Positions 45,374-56,083 are shown, counted from the first letter of the stretch. The stretch: 64,000 nucleotides of DNA from Eustoma russellianum (GCA_036186865.1 AP025067.1:18278873-18342872); one strand, 5' to 3'. Numbers and translations are program-made. The notes: generated by a model from the letters alone, not told the origin.

Positions 45374-46780
45374 TCCCTTACCCCATCACTATTCATTCTC
45401 TATTTCTCCTATCTTCACTCACACTCTTCTAACTTCTCACTTTACCCGACCGTCCGCCCCTATCCATAGATCATCTATTACTCTTAGCAATTAACCCTTT
45501 ACAACATTTTGATTGATCATCCATTTTTGTTTTTGAAAAATCGAAATTTTGTTGGAGTTAATAAAGAGAGCATGGTTGTTTGGGGTTTGGAAAGGATAAT
45601 CACTCTGAAATGAAGAGGTCTCTCGAAGATGGTTATATGATTTCATCACTTAAGCAGGAAGCGCCCTCTGACGTCTTCTCCTGTTGAGAATTTTACATTA
45701 GTGACTTGACTTCGAGATGTTTTTATGTTTTGGACCTCATTAGTATTCACTTAACTAGAAAGATGTGATTTCTTTTCATGGTTTATGACATTTTCAATAT
45801 TGAACCTTTGGTTCTGGACCCATTGTTTTTTAATGATACATTGTAATAGTAGTCGGATTAAATATGTGAAACCTAAAAAATACATGAAACCTGAAAATAC
45901 CTGAAAATTACATGAAATGACCCGTAAACAACCTAGAATATTTGTACTTGTCAAGTTTGTGGGTATACCTGATACACGACACGAAATCTGACATGTACAG
46001 GTTTGGGTATCTACTTCCGTACACGAGAAGAAAATGGGTCAGACATGAGTCTAGTACTTTGATACTCGAAATCTGAAAAACACGAGACACGAAACACGAC
46101 CTATTTGCCATCCCTACCAAGCAGTAGATAGTAGTTCCAATTCACTAGAACGTCGAAAATATCGAACAAGCACCTTATTATCTATTTATCATACATTACC
46201 TTACTTTTATGTTTTGTGAGAAGCATTTATTTTTCCCAACTAATTTTTCTTTTCTTCCTTTCTTTTCTCATTTTGCCTTTCTTTCTAACAAACAGTATCT
46301 TATAGTTTTCAAATTTAAAAGGAAAATATAATTTCTTCTTTTGTTTTTCTGTTACTAACCAATCCATTACGATTCGTTGAATATATGCTAATTTCTGTAG
46401 TTAATGTTCTTCACCTACGAAATTTCATGGTTCTGTATCGATTGTTTATGTTATTTTTTGGATTTTTGTGTTTAATTGATGTATGAAGTTGGAAAAAAAG
46501 TTGAATAAAGTAGGGATATTCGAATTGAAATATGTTTTATGTGATAATATTAAGGTACAAATGATACATCCACGCTCAACATTTAATATTTAAAACAGAC
46601 TACACTATATTTCTTTAAATGTAATATGCCTGCGGCAAATTCAAATTAATTGGACATACATTGGTGTACAAGAGAGATCCATAGAATTTTCATGACTTTG
46701 GTATGTGTGTAAGAATAATTCACAAATTTGTAGCCTTATTCTTAGTTTCTTTATCTTCACTGTTACTCCTCCAATCCTCC
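45374..46780. other. Non-transposon-looking spacer before the CCDC22-like exon
   Basis: AT-rich DNA with no coding region I can support. 45890-46118 is rich in repeated CACGA/ACACGA words (ACACGACACGAAATC, CACGAGACACGAAACACGAC) ending GCCATCCCTACC. That composition is common in small non-autonomous plant transposons, but no paired terminal inverted repeats were found. Polypyrimidine tracts (46210-46290) may be promoter or intron sequence of the gene that follows. Confidence 0.4.
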
Positions 46781-46789
46781 TTGTCCACC

Positions 46790-47410
46790 CGGCTTGAGTG
46801 CAACTTCTCCCCATGTCAACATCCGGCAACATTTATTCTCCTTTGCTCTCAAATGCTTCGCCTTATGGATCAGACACTGTTGTTTCCTTCGACTTTGCCA
46901 GAGGACTCCGAAGCTGATCATGTCAGAATCTGCTCCCACCTAACCACTGCCTTTAAACGCCTTGGTTTCGTCGATTGCATTAGCTTCCATAAGGTATCTT
47001 GGTCTTCTATTCCTTTTTATCGAAAATCTGCAACTAGCATAGAAAATACATTCCCTTGGGCAACAAGAGGTTTAGAAAGTGTAGTTTTACTTGAGCTGTG
47101 GTAATTGCTTGTGGATTAGTAGCTTCAGAAGAGGACTTGTACAAGATGGCAAAGTTTTTAGCCAGCAGGCTGTCGGCTTCTTCCGACACTCAAAAAGCAT
47201 TTGAAGCCGGTGAGGAATGTAATTCGCAATTTAAAGAGGTGAAGTTACTTGAAGAAACAGCATGATCAGCTAATGTCAAATCGGAAAGAATCTCGGTTGA
47301 AGATTTTAATCAAACTGATTCAAGCCAAATACAGTTGAAAAGCAGTGAGGATGAGGTTATTGAATCTGGGCAAAGCTCTACCGTCTCATGCTTGGTTTGT
47401 AAGATTGATG
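46790..47410 (+). pseudogene. CCDC22-like: CCDC22-like gene fragment (two exons, one in-frame stop)
   Basis: Exon A (about 46790-46993) reads PATFILLCSQMLRLMDQTLL, FPSTLPEDSEADHVRICSHL and KRLGFVDCISFHK, then a GT donor at 46994. Exon B (about 47112-47410) reads SEEDLYKMAKFLASRLSAS and ends CLVCKID before the donor GTAAGA at 47411. The order 'cysteine-rich helix, RLGF/Y, FHK, (Y)PSEEDLYK, FLxxRLS' is what I recall of the N-terminal domain of CCDC22, a subunit of the CCC endosomal recycling complex with homologs in plants. There is an in-frame TGA at 47263-47265 (consistent with CGA mutation), and the splice phases of the two exons do not match cleanly. Tekay-2 lies 40 bp into the following intron. 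Alternative: a coiled-coil protein of another family. Confidence 0.6.
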
Positions 47411-47450
47411 GTAAGAAGCTTATAATTTATTTATAAATTACTAATGTGGT

Positions 47451-47587
47451 TGTATCGCCCCATAATCGGACCCCGCCCACATACGGTACGTCCGCCGTAC
47501 TTCACCAAGGAAAGTACAAGGCGCCGATGCTATACATGTACCAATCCATGCGTATGTCATGGATTGCAGTATCAGACATCATAACAG
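47451..47587 (-). repeat. Tekay-2 left LTR, outer fragment
   Basis: It aligns to 61324-61460 of the right LTR (GCGCCCC, CGCCGTACTTC, GTACAAG, CGATGCTATACATGTACCAA). It is broken at 47588 where Copia-3 begins. Confidence 0.88.
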
Positions 47588-48669
47588 TGTTGGGAATAAT
47601 TGACGTCATATTGACTTCTGTACAATTTGCTCTTGGAATAAAACAGTGGCCGACCAGCCGAGCTCAGGATAGGCTGGATAGATCTGCTAAGTCAAGACAG
47701 TTCAGATACCGCAAATGAGTTTGAGTTCTGAACAGTCAGCCGACCTGCCGACCTGAACTGAACAGCAATTCAGAACAGTGGTTCTGTACTAAAGTCAGAC
47801 TGATCAGACAGATCAGATCAGTCCAATCAGCGCAATTGTCTTTGCATTTTGGGCTGATCACCAATCTTCCGACCTCGGCACTTCAGCACAACTACGAAAG
47901 TTGAGCTTTCAGCCGCTTCAGCCGAGTAGAGCTCAGCACGGCAGAACTACAGAACAATAAATGTCCTCAGCCAAACAACAGAGCTCAGCACAAAGCAGAG
48001 CTCAGCAAGACAACGCTTCACAACAACGAATGTTCTAAGCACAATTGCAGAGCTCAGCACAAAGCAGAGCTCAGCTTGGCAATAACCTCAACAGCTCAGC
48101 TGAGCAGAGATCCGAGGTGAGTCCAGGACTCTATCCTTAAGACTTATTGCTCCGGTATACTGTGCCCACCTGGATGGAACAATCGTTTCCCAGGATAAAA
48201 CGGAAGTCAGTTCAGACGAGTGGCACTGCAGCGTGTGAACTCTACGAAACCGTAAGATGCCCTGAACTTCTTGGACTTGATGCAAAATGTAGAAGAAGAA
48301 GAGAGGAAAAAAGCACGTTTATGCAGAGAAGGAGAGTAGAATATTGGATTCTAAGTGAGCGTGACCAGAGAGGTCAGCTTAGCTACTATTTATAGGGAAA
48401 AATTTGATTAGGGTGGTTAATTGACAGTTTGACCACAGCCATCGGATCAGATTTCCACCGTTAGATCACATAACCGACAACCACTTTTCAAATTTGAATA
48501 ACGGATTTTCAAATTTAAATTACGGTTATGTAACTGATTTTCCAAATTCGAATTAAGATTAAGTAACCGATTCTCAAATTTGAATTACGGTTAAGAAACC
48601 GACTTTCAAATTATTTTACCCCTACTTTGAGCATTAACTTCTCATTCATCCATATCAATTTGTCCAACA
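47588..48669 (-). repeat. Copia-3 3' LTR (1082 bp)
   Basis: It contains many AGAGCTCAGCA words (47985-48100), tandem TTCAAATTTGAATTACGG-type repeats (48485-48615) and a minus-strand TATAAATAG box (48386-48394). About 25 bp present in the other LTRs is deleted after position 47793. The part right of about 48290 is nearly identical to Copia-4, while the part left of it is clearly diverged. Confidence 0.9.
48386..48394 (-). promoter_or_regulatory. TATA box of the Copia-3 3' LTR
   Basis: TATAAATAG on the minus strand. It is also present in the 5' LTR at 55108-55116 at the equivalent place, about 270-290 bp from the LTR start, as expected for the U3 promoter. Confidence 0.65.
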
Positions 48670-49190
48670 ATGCCATAGGAATTAATGCAAGTGTTTATGC
48701 AGACTCTACCGAGAAGTCAGACAAGAAAATATTGCATCAGAAGAGGTAGTTTCTGGCTTTGAACCTTTCTTAGTGATATACTATCGGATCCACTCGGCTA
48801 ATTAGTGAACTTAATGTCTTGAACTAACCGGCCTTTAGTGTGAATGTAGACAATAGTACTCACAAAACATTTCCTTTACCACCTTTTTTTGGTTTTCATA
48901 ATTGTGTTCGTTTTGGCCATGAACCGTCTGGTTTTAGAAAGTGTGTTAGAGAACTTTGGCCTTACAAAATTCTCATAGAAGCAGCCACACTTCACACTTA
49001 CGTAGGTGTTTCATATCAAGAGTATTCTGCCATACCTCGCTTGACATATCAAGATATAGGAACCATTAAAAGCCTTAGCTTGCACTCATTTCTCTGCAGA
49101 CAGCACTTTCATTTAAGAGAATGGGTAAGTGCTTACAGAACTACATAACTTAGTCGTTCCATTGAACCAAGATTCTGGGATCTCCAGTCA
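48670..49190 (-). other. Copia-3 3' untranslated region
   Basis: Non-coding sequence between RNase H and the 3' LTR. The first 236 bp (48670-48905) are duplicated exactly in length at 52015-52250. No purine tract abuts the LTR, which is unusual. No gene seen. Confidence 0.7.
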
Positions 49191-49720
49191 ACAAGGTTGG
49201 GTTACCGTTACAAAGATTCATGCATTATAGCTTTTAGTCCCATTCCGTTTGTCAAGATTGACATCCGATCTCTTGGCAAGCCTTTTGTAAGCGAATCCGC
49301 AAGATTCTCCTTTGATTTTACATAATCAATGGAATTTACGCCATTAGAGATCAACTGCTTAATGGTGTTTTGTCTCCGACGCATGTGCCGAGACTAATCA
49401 TCGTAGATACTGCTTTGAGCTCGTCCTATAGCCGACTGACTATCACAGTGTATGCTGATAGGAGTGATTGGCTTAGGTCAGCAGAGCACATCTTCCAGGA
49501 AATTTCGAACTCATTCAGCTTCTTCCCCGGCTTTATCAAGTGCTATAAACTCTGCTTCCATCATGGAACGATCTATGCACGTTTGCTTTGTGGATTTCCA
49601 CAACACAGCACCTCCACCAACCGTGAATAAATATCCACTGGTGAACTTAGAATCTTTACTATTAGATATCCAGTTGGCATCACAATAGCCTTCCAATACT
49701 GCTGGATATTTTGTGTAGTG
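49191..49720 (-). pseudogene. Copia-3 RNase H remnant
   Basis: GYCDANWISNSKDSKFTSGY, LFTVGGGAVLWKSTKQTC and DRSMMEAEFIALDKAGEEAE are in one frame (49696 down to 49511). CDSQSAIGRAQS and NLADSLTKGLPRD follow in broken frames toward 49200. These are standard Copia RNase H motifs with several stops. Confidence 0.85.
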
Positions 49721-49799
49721 TTATCCAAGATTCATTGTATACTTTAAGTATCTCATTACTCTATTCAGAGCATTCCAATATTCATCGCTTAGATTAATT

Positions 49800-50902
49800 G
49801 TAAACCTGCTCAATTTGTTTACTGATCATGCTAAGTCTGGCCTTGTACAGTTTGTTATGTACATTAGAATTCCGATTACTTGCGAGTACTCCAATTGAGC
49901 TACTGGCTCACCTCGGTTCTTCCTTAAGTGTATACTTAAGTCGAATGAAGTCTTTGCTGGTTTCACATCAACCATATTGAACCGTTTTAAAATAGACTCA
50001 ATATAGTGAGTTTGTGACAGTACGAGTGCCTCGGTTATCCTAGAAATTTTAATTCCTAGAATAACATTGGCAACTCCCATATCTTTCATATCGAAGTTTC
50101 TCGTCAATATATTCTTTGTCTCTAAGATGATGTCCCGAGTACTCTCTAGGATTAGCATGTCGTCTACATAGAGACATACTATCACATATGCATTCTGTGT
50201 GCTCTTAATATAGACACACTTGTCACACTCATTGATCTTGAAACCATTATCTAGCATAGCTTTATCAAATTTCAAGTGCCACTGTTTAGGTGCTTGCTTA
50301 AATCCGTACAACGACTTAATGAGTCTACAAACTTTCGACTCTTGTGCTGGGACTATAAACCCTTCGGGTTGTTCCATATAGATTTCTTCATCCAACTCAC
50401 CATTCAGAAAAATAGTCTTCACATCAATCTAATGTATTTCCAAATTATAGACTACAACAATAGCAACTAGCACCCTTATAGAAGTGATCCTAGTTACTGG
50501 TGAGTAGGTGTCGAAAACGTCAAAGCCTTCTTTTTGTCGATAGTTTTTAGCTACCAACCTGCCTTTCTACTTTTCAATGGACCTACCCTCTTTCAATTTT
50601 TTCTTGAAAATCCACTTGCAACCAATTGGTATACTTACAGGTGGAAGGTCAACCAACTCCCAAGTGTGATTTTGAAGAATCGAGTCTATTTCACTATTGA
50701 TTGCCACTTTCCAGAATGGAGCTTCTGGATTTGACATTGCCTCGGAAAAGTTCCTTGGCTCATTTTCTACCATACAGGTTAGAAAGTCCGGTCCAAACGA
50801 AGTTGGCATTCTGGCACGCTGGCTTTGACGAAGCTCCTCATCCCCTTGAGGAGTCGCCTCACGCATTCGCTTACCAATTCTTGTTTCTTCTTGATTTTTG
50901 TC
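49800..50902 (-). pseudogene. Copia-3 reverse transcriptase remnant
   Basis: RARMPTSFGPDFLTCMVENE, WKVAINSEIDSILQNHTWEL and GCKWIFKKKLKEG (50866 down to 50567) are followed by a degraded stretch (about 50430-50560). The long frame 50422-49826 then has KTIFLNGELDEEIYMEQPEG, LIKSLYGFKQAPKQWH and the catalytic box LYVDDMLILE (about 50149-50180). Reading continues from the integrase in frame once Copia-4 and one TTTTC copy are set aside. Confidence 0.88.
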
Positions 50903-50907
50903 TTTTC

Positions 50908-52014
50908 TGTTGGGAATAATTCACGTCAGATTGACCTATGTACAATTTGCTCTTGGAATAAAGCAGTGGCTGACCTGCCAAGCTCAGGGTAGGCTGGATA
51001 GATCTGCTAAGTCAAGATAGTTCAGATACCGCAAATGAGTTTGAGTTCTGAACAGTCAGCCGACCTGCCGACCTGAACTGAATAGCACTTCAGAACAGTA
51101 GTTTTGTGCTATCAGCCCTCCGGCCGAGCTGAACTAAAGTCAGACTGATCAGACAGATCAGATCAGTCTAGTCAGCGTATTTGTGTTTGCGTTCTACGCT
51201 GATCACCAATCTTCCGAGCTCGGCACTTTAGCACAACTACGAAAGTTGAGCTTTCAGCCGCTTCAGTCGAGCAGAGCTCAGCACAGCAGAGCTGCAGAAC
51301 AATGAATGCCCTCAGCCAAACAACAGAGCTCAGCATAAAGCAAAGCTCAGCAAGACAATGCTTCAGAACAACAAATGTTCTAAGCACAATAGCAGAGCTT
51401 AACACAAAGCAGAGATCATCTTGGCAATAACCTCAATAGCTTAGCTGAGTAGAGATCCGAGGTGAGTCCAGGACTCTGTCCTTAAGACATATTGATCTGG
51501 TATACTGTGCCTAACTGGATGGAACAATCATCTCCCAGGATATAACGGAAGTCAGTTCAGACAAGCGGTGCTGCAGCGTATGAACTCTACGAACCTGTAA
51601 GATGCCCTGAACTTCTTTGACTTGATGCAAAATCTAGAAGAAGAAGAGAGGAAAAAAGCACGTTTATGCAGAGAAGGAGAGTAGAATATTGGATTCTGAG
51701 TGAGCGTGACCAGAGAGGTCAGCTTAGCTACTATTTATAGGGAAAAATTTGATTAGGGTGATTAATTGACAGTTTGACCACAGCCATCGGATCAGATTTC
51801 CACCGTTAGATCACATAACCGACAACCACTTTTCAAATTTGAATAACGGATTTTCAAATTTAAATTACGGTTATGTAACTGATTTTCCAAATTCGAATTA
51901 AGATTAAGTAACCGATTCTCAAATTTGAATTACGGTTAAGAAACCGACTTTCAAATTATTTTACCCCTACTTTGAGCATTAACTTCTCATTCATCCATAT
52001 CAATTTGTCCAACA
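50908..52014 (-). repeat. Copia-4 3' LTR (1107 bp)
   Basis: Same family as the Copia-3 LTRs. From about 51640 to its end, and on through 52250, it is almost identical to 48290-48905 (I noticed one mismatch in the part checked). Left of that it differs often. Confidence 0.9.
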
Positions 52015-52250
52015 ATGCCATAGGAATTAATGCAAGTGTTTATGCAGACTCTACCGAGAAGTCAGACAAGAAAATATTGCATCAGAAGAGGTAGTTTCTG
52101 GCTTTGAACCTTTCTTAGTGATATACTATCGGATCCACTCGGCTAATTAGTGAACTTAATGTCTTGAACTAACCGGCCTTTAGTGTGAATGTAGACAATA
52201 GTACTCACAAAACATTTCCTTTACCACCTTTTTTTGGTTTTCATAATTGT

Positions 52251-52557
52251 AACCAGAGAGGTCAGCTTAGCTGCTATTTATAGAGAAAAATTTGAATAGG
52301 GTGGTTAATTGATAATTTAACCACAGCCGTCGGATCAGATTGCCACCGTTAGATCAGATAACCGACAACTGTTTTTCAAATTTGAATTACTGATTTTCAA
52401 AATTAAATTACGGTTATGCAACTGATTTTCCAAATTCAAATTATGGTTAAGTAACCGATTCTCAAATTTGAATTACAATTAAGAAACCAACTTTCAAATT
52501 ATTTTATCCCTACTTTGAGCATTAAATTCTCATTCACCCATTTCAATTTCTCCAACA
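52251..52557 (-). repeat. Copia-4 5' LTR fragment (307 bp)
   Basis: It carries the LTR start (minus strand TGTTGGAGAAATTGAAATGG) and stops abruptly at AACCAGAGAGG, where it is fused to internal sequence. It includes the TATAAATAG box region. Its bases resemble 54285-55391 more than 50908-52014. Confidence 0.88.
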
Positions 52558-52562
52558 TTTTC

Positions 52563-53192
52563 TCGGAAAGACATCTTCGAAGAACACCGCATTCCTTGAC
52601 TCCATGACAACATTTTCATGTATATAAATATGCACTACTGTTAATCACATATCCTATAAATATGCAGTCAACCATTTTAGGCCCAATTTTCACTTGTCTT
52701 TGTTTAGGTACTGCAACATTTGCTAGACATCCTCACACTTTCAAGTATTTGTAACTAGGCTTGTGGCCTTTCCAAAGCTCATATGGGGTTTCATTCATCT
52801 TCTTAGATTGAATTCTATTTAAAATGACGTTGGTTGAAAGAATTGGTTTCCCCCACAAGTTCTGAGGCAAACCCAAACTTATCAACATAGCATTGATCAT
52901 CTCTTTTAGAGTACGGTTTTTGCGTTAGCAATACCTTTCGATTGAGGTGAATATGGTGCAGTCGTTTGATGAATAATGCCATGTTCCGAACAAAATTCAT
53001 TAAACGGTGTATCATATTCGCCACCTCTATCATTACGAATTGAATTAATTCGTTTGCTAAGTTTATTTTCAACTTCATTTTTATAGTCCTTGAAAGCATC
53101 AAGGGCCTCGTCTTTGCTACTTAGCAAATACACATAACAGTATCGTGTGCAATCGTTCGATAAAGGTTATGAAATACTTTTTACCACCTCTC
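52563..53192 (-). pseudogene. Copia-3 integrase core remnant
   Basis: GGKKYFITFI (about 53160-53190), YVYLLSSKDEALDAFKDYKN, RINSIRNDRGGEYDTPFNEF (catalytic D), APYSPQSKGIAN (catalytic E region altered), YKYLKVWGCLANVAVPKQRQ and KIGPK...DCIFIGY, ending VMESRNAVFFEDVFPRK. The N-terminal zinc finger is missing because of the deletion at about 53190. Frames break near 52915 and 53135. Confidence 0.85.
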
Positions 53193-54200
53193 TCTGCTGG
53201 AGCAGATATGTCTAGTGGCGCCAGTATCAAGCCACTATTCACGTATGTTCCCCACAGCGTTGCACTCTGAGACCACCGCACAGAGGTTCAGATCATCCAT
53301 GGCATCGACTATGTTGGCCTTTTCCTTGGTCTGCTTCTTCTTGGGCTTTCTGCATTTATTGCTGACATGCCTCTGAATACCACAGTTGTAGCATTTCCCG
53401 GTGAACTTCTTGGCAATCTGCTTGCCTTTCTTGTTCACTCCGAGTTGGCCCTTCTTCTTCTTGGCCTCTACAACATGGGTCTTGGCCTGACCAAAACTTG
53501 ATTGTGGCGTTCTCTCAGATCTGCGATTGTCTTCCTCAATGCAGAGTCGGACAATCAGATCCTCCAATGTCATCTCCTTTCTCTTGTGTTTGAGATAGCT
53601 TCTTAATTCCCTCCACGAAAGAGGTAGCTTCTCAATCACTGCAGTCACGACGAAAGATTCACTGAGCAACATGCCCTCCTCTTCCATCTCGGCAACCGAC
53701 GTCTGAAGTTCCTCAACTTGAGAAACAACAGTGCAAGAATTAGACATTTTGAAATCCAGGAATTTGCCGACAATAAATTTCTTAGCGCCGGCATCTTCCG
53801 TACGTTATTTCTTTTCCAAAGCCTGCCACAAAGACTTTGCGGTTTTGTATGTGCAGTACAAACCATACAAGGAGTTGTCCAAACAACTCAGAATATGGCT
53901 CAAACAAACATAATTGTTGAAGTTCCTTGCTTCAACAGAATGTTTGTTCTGCATATCTAGGGTTTGGTCCTCCAGCGGATCCACCACAGGTGGGTCCTCG
54001 GTCCGAAAGGTAGCCAACCCCATGGCAGTCAAGAAGAACAGCATCTTCTGCTGCCAACGCTTGAAGAATCTCCCACTGAACTCTCAGGTTTCTCCACTTG
54101 GGCCACTGCAGGACACTGTGCAGGAGGAGCATGTCTCAGCGCCCCAGCATTTTGTGCCATCGGGGCAGAATTGTGTATGTCTACGCCTTGAAACGAGCTA
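53193..54200 (-). pseudogene. Copia-3 gag with protease stub
   Basis: The frames 54132-53932, 54044-53805 and 53747-53235 give a Copia gag: LSHILSCLDNSLYGLYCTYK, then AVIEKLPLSWRELRSYLKHK, LEDLIVRLCIEEDNRRSE and the zinc knuckle CYNCGIQRHVSNKC (about 53362-53403; the third-position glycine before His is Arg). After VGNIRE comes a TAG, then WLDTGATRHIC, the first residues of the protease with its D-T-G. That stub runs straight into integrase core. Confidence 0.83.
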
Positions 54201-54284
54201 GAGCTTGTGCTTTCAATCAGGTTTCTGTAAGATTAGAAGCAAAAAGGAACCAGTACCGAATCAAAACGAATACGTCTTAAAAAT

Positions 54285-55391
54285 TGTTTGGAATAATTCA
54301 CTTCAGATTGACTTCTGTACAATTTGCTCTTAAAATAAAGAAGTGGCCAACTTGCCGAGCTCAGGGTAGGCTAGATAGATCTGCTAAGTCAAGACAGTTC
54401 AGATACCGCAAATGAGTTTGCGTTCTGAATAGTCAGCTGACCTGCCGACCTAAACTGAACAGCACTTTAGAACAGTGGTTCTGTGCTATCAGCCCTCCAA
54501 CCGAGCTGAACTAAAGTCAGACTGATCAAACAGATCAGATCAGTCCAGCCAACACAATTGTATTTGCGTTCTGGGCTGATCACCGATCTACTAACCTCGG
54601 AACTTCAGCACAACTACGAAAGTTGAACTTTCAGCCGCTTCAGCCGAGCAGAGCTCAGCACGGCAGAGCTGCAGAACAACAAATGTCCTCAGCCAAATAG
54701 CAGAGCTCAGCACAAAGTAGAGCTCAGCAAGACAACGATTTAGAACAACGAATGTTCTAAGCACAATAGCAGAGCTCAGTACAAAGCAGAGCTCAGCTTA
54801 GCAATAACCTCAATAGCTCAGCTGAGCAGAGATCCGAGGTGAGTCCAGCACTCTGTCCTTAAGACGTATTGCTCCGGTACACTCTGTCTAACCGGATGGA
54901 ACAATCGTCTCCCAGGTTACAATGGAAGTCAGTTCAGACGAGCGGCACTACATCGTATGCACTCTACAAACCTGTAAGATGTCCTGAACTTCTCGGACTT
55001 GATGCAAAATGTAGAAAGAGAAGATAGGAGAAGAGCACGTGTATGCGGATGAGGAGAGGAGAATATTGGATTCTGAGTTAGTGTGTCCAGAGAGGTTAAC
55101 TTAGCTACTATTTATAGGGAAAAATTTGATTAGGGTGGTTAATTGACGGTTTAACCATAGCCGTCGGATCAGATTGCCACCGTTAGATCATATAACAGAC
55201 AACCGCTTTTCAAATTTGAATAATCGATTTTCAAAATTAAATTACGTTTACGTAACTGATTTTCCAAATTCGAATTACGGTTAAGTAACCGATTCTCAAA
55301 TTTGAATTACGGTTAAAAAACCGATTTCAAATTTTTTTTATCTCTACTTGGAGCATTAACTTCTCATTCACCCACTTCAATTTCTCCAACA
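54285..55391 (-). repeat. Copia-3 5' LTR (1107 bp)
   Basis: The plus strand reads TGTTTGGAATAATTC...TTTCTCCAACA. It contains the TATAAATAG box at 55108-55116 (minus) and the same AGAGCTCAGCA words. It is followed directly by GGGTTTTCATGCAAG of the Tekay-2 LTR. Confidence 0.9.
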
Positions 55392-56083
55392 GGGTTTTCA
55401 TGCAAGTAAATGGCAAAGTTTAGCCATCATATCAAGGAGAATATGCATACTTGAGAGTTTCCAACCACGTTTTAAACACATAACTTGGACCACAAAACCA
55501 TACAAAACACTCCAATGTGCAATAGATCAATAAAGAGCCAAAACGTCTTCATTACATCATAAGGAAGCCTATATATTGTTTAGATTTCCATCCTCTTGCA
55601 TAATCGCAAAAACAGTCCCTATGTGACACTTTAAATGACATTTTTATCAACAATTTACCTCCAGTTTCATCCTAGTGGTAAGACAAATTGGGGACAACCC
55701 AATCCCCATTTTCGGCCTCAAGGTCGTGCCCCTCTTTTGCCCTACACATTTACTTTCCTTCCTTCTTCATGCATGTCTCCTTGATTTCTTGCTAATCATC
55801 TTTCCAATCTTAACACACTTAGTTACAATTGGTCAAAAGTCAAGAACCATCCCTCTCTAATTTTCTACTTAAACACGAGGGGTCCGAAGTGTGGGCCCAT
55901 GCATCATCATTTATTTATTTTTCTCTCTCTTTTTTTTTTCTACATTCAAGACTTGTATTCCTTTGTACGTTGATGAGTATTTATCATGCATCGTTTTAGC
56001 TTGTTAAACTTTTCATCCTATCAATGGATACAACACTTGTGACGCGTAATAAAATTTGTAACGAAATGGAGGCGGGTAACACA
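55392..56083 (-). repeat. Tekay-2 left LTR, inner fragment
   Basis: It aligns to 62951 onward of the right LTR (GGGTTTTCATGCAAGTAAAT, CATATCAAGGAGA, GGTCGTGCCCCTC). It ends GGGTAACACA, the equivalent of GGTTACAACA in Tekay-1. The purine tract of Tekay-2 (minus-strand AGGAGAGGAGGA) follows at 56084-56096. No gene here. Confidence 0.87.

Larger units (their letters stand above)
50903..52562 (-). mobile_element. Copia-4: internally deleted relative inserted in Copia-3
   Basis: A perfect TTTTC duplication flanks it (50903-50907 and 52558-52562). It consists of a full LTR (50908-52014), 236 bp of 3' internal sequence (52015-52250) and only the first 307 bp of the 5' LTR (52251-52557). All coding DNA is gone: one deletion runs from inside the 5' LTR to 236 bp before the 3' LTR. 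The host frame on both sides reads through (DVFPRK to DKNQEETRIG), so the host pol was uninterrupted at this point when it landed. Confidence 0.9.
47588..55391 (-). mobile_element. Copia-3: rearranged Ty1/Copia element with internal deletion
   Basis: The outer LTRs are 47588-48669 and 54285-55391 (plus strand TGTTGGGAATAATT...CAATTT(G/C)TCCAACA). The minus-strand internal order is gag (53235-54200), a protease stub fused to integrase core, reverse transcriptase, RNase H. The flanking 5-mers AACAG and GGGTT do not match, and about 1.49 kb of host LTR (equivalent of 61460-62950) is missing at the site. This points to recombination between two separate insertions. I could not assign a Copia lineage; it is not SIRE. 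No standard initiator-Met primer site is visible beside the 5' LTR. Confidence 0.82.

Noticed and set aside
45890..46118. Possible MITE or other small transposon rich in CACGA words, ending GCCATCCCTACC
   Set aside because: No matching terminal inverted repeat or target duplication could be found on the left, so it was left as unassigned.
46703..47104. 133-residue frame with a hydrophobic N-terminus that could be read as a secreted protein
   Set aside because: The hydrophobic part comes from pyrimidine-rich DNA just upstream of the CCDC22-like exon, and the C-terminal part reads through the GT donor at 46994. The real signal is the exon in the middle.
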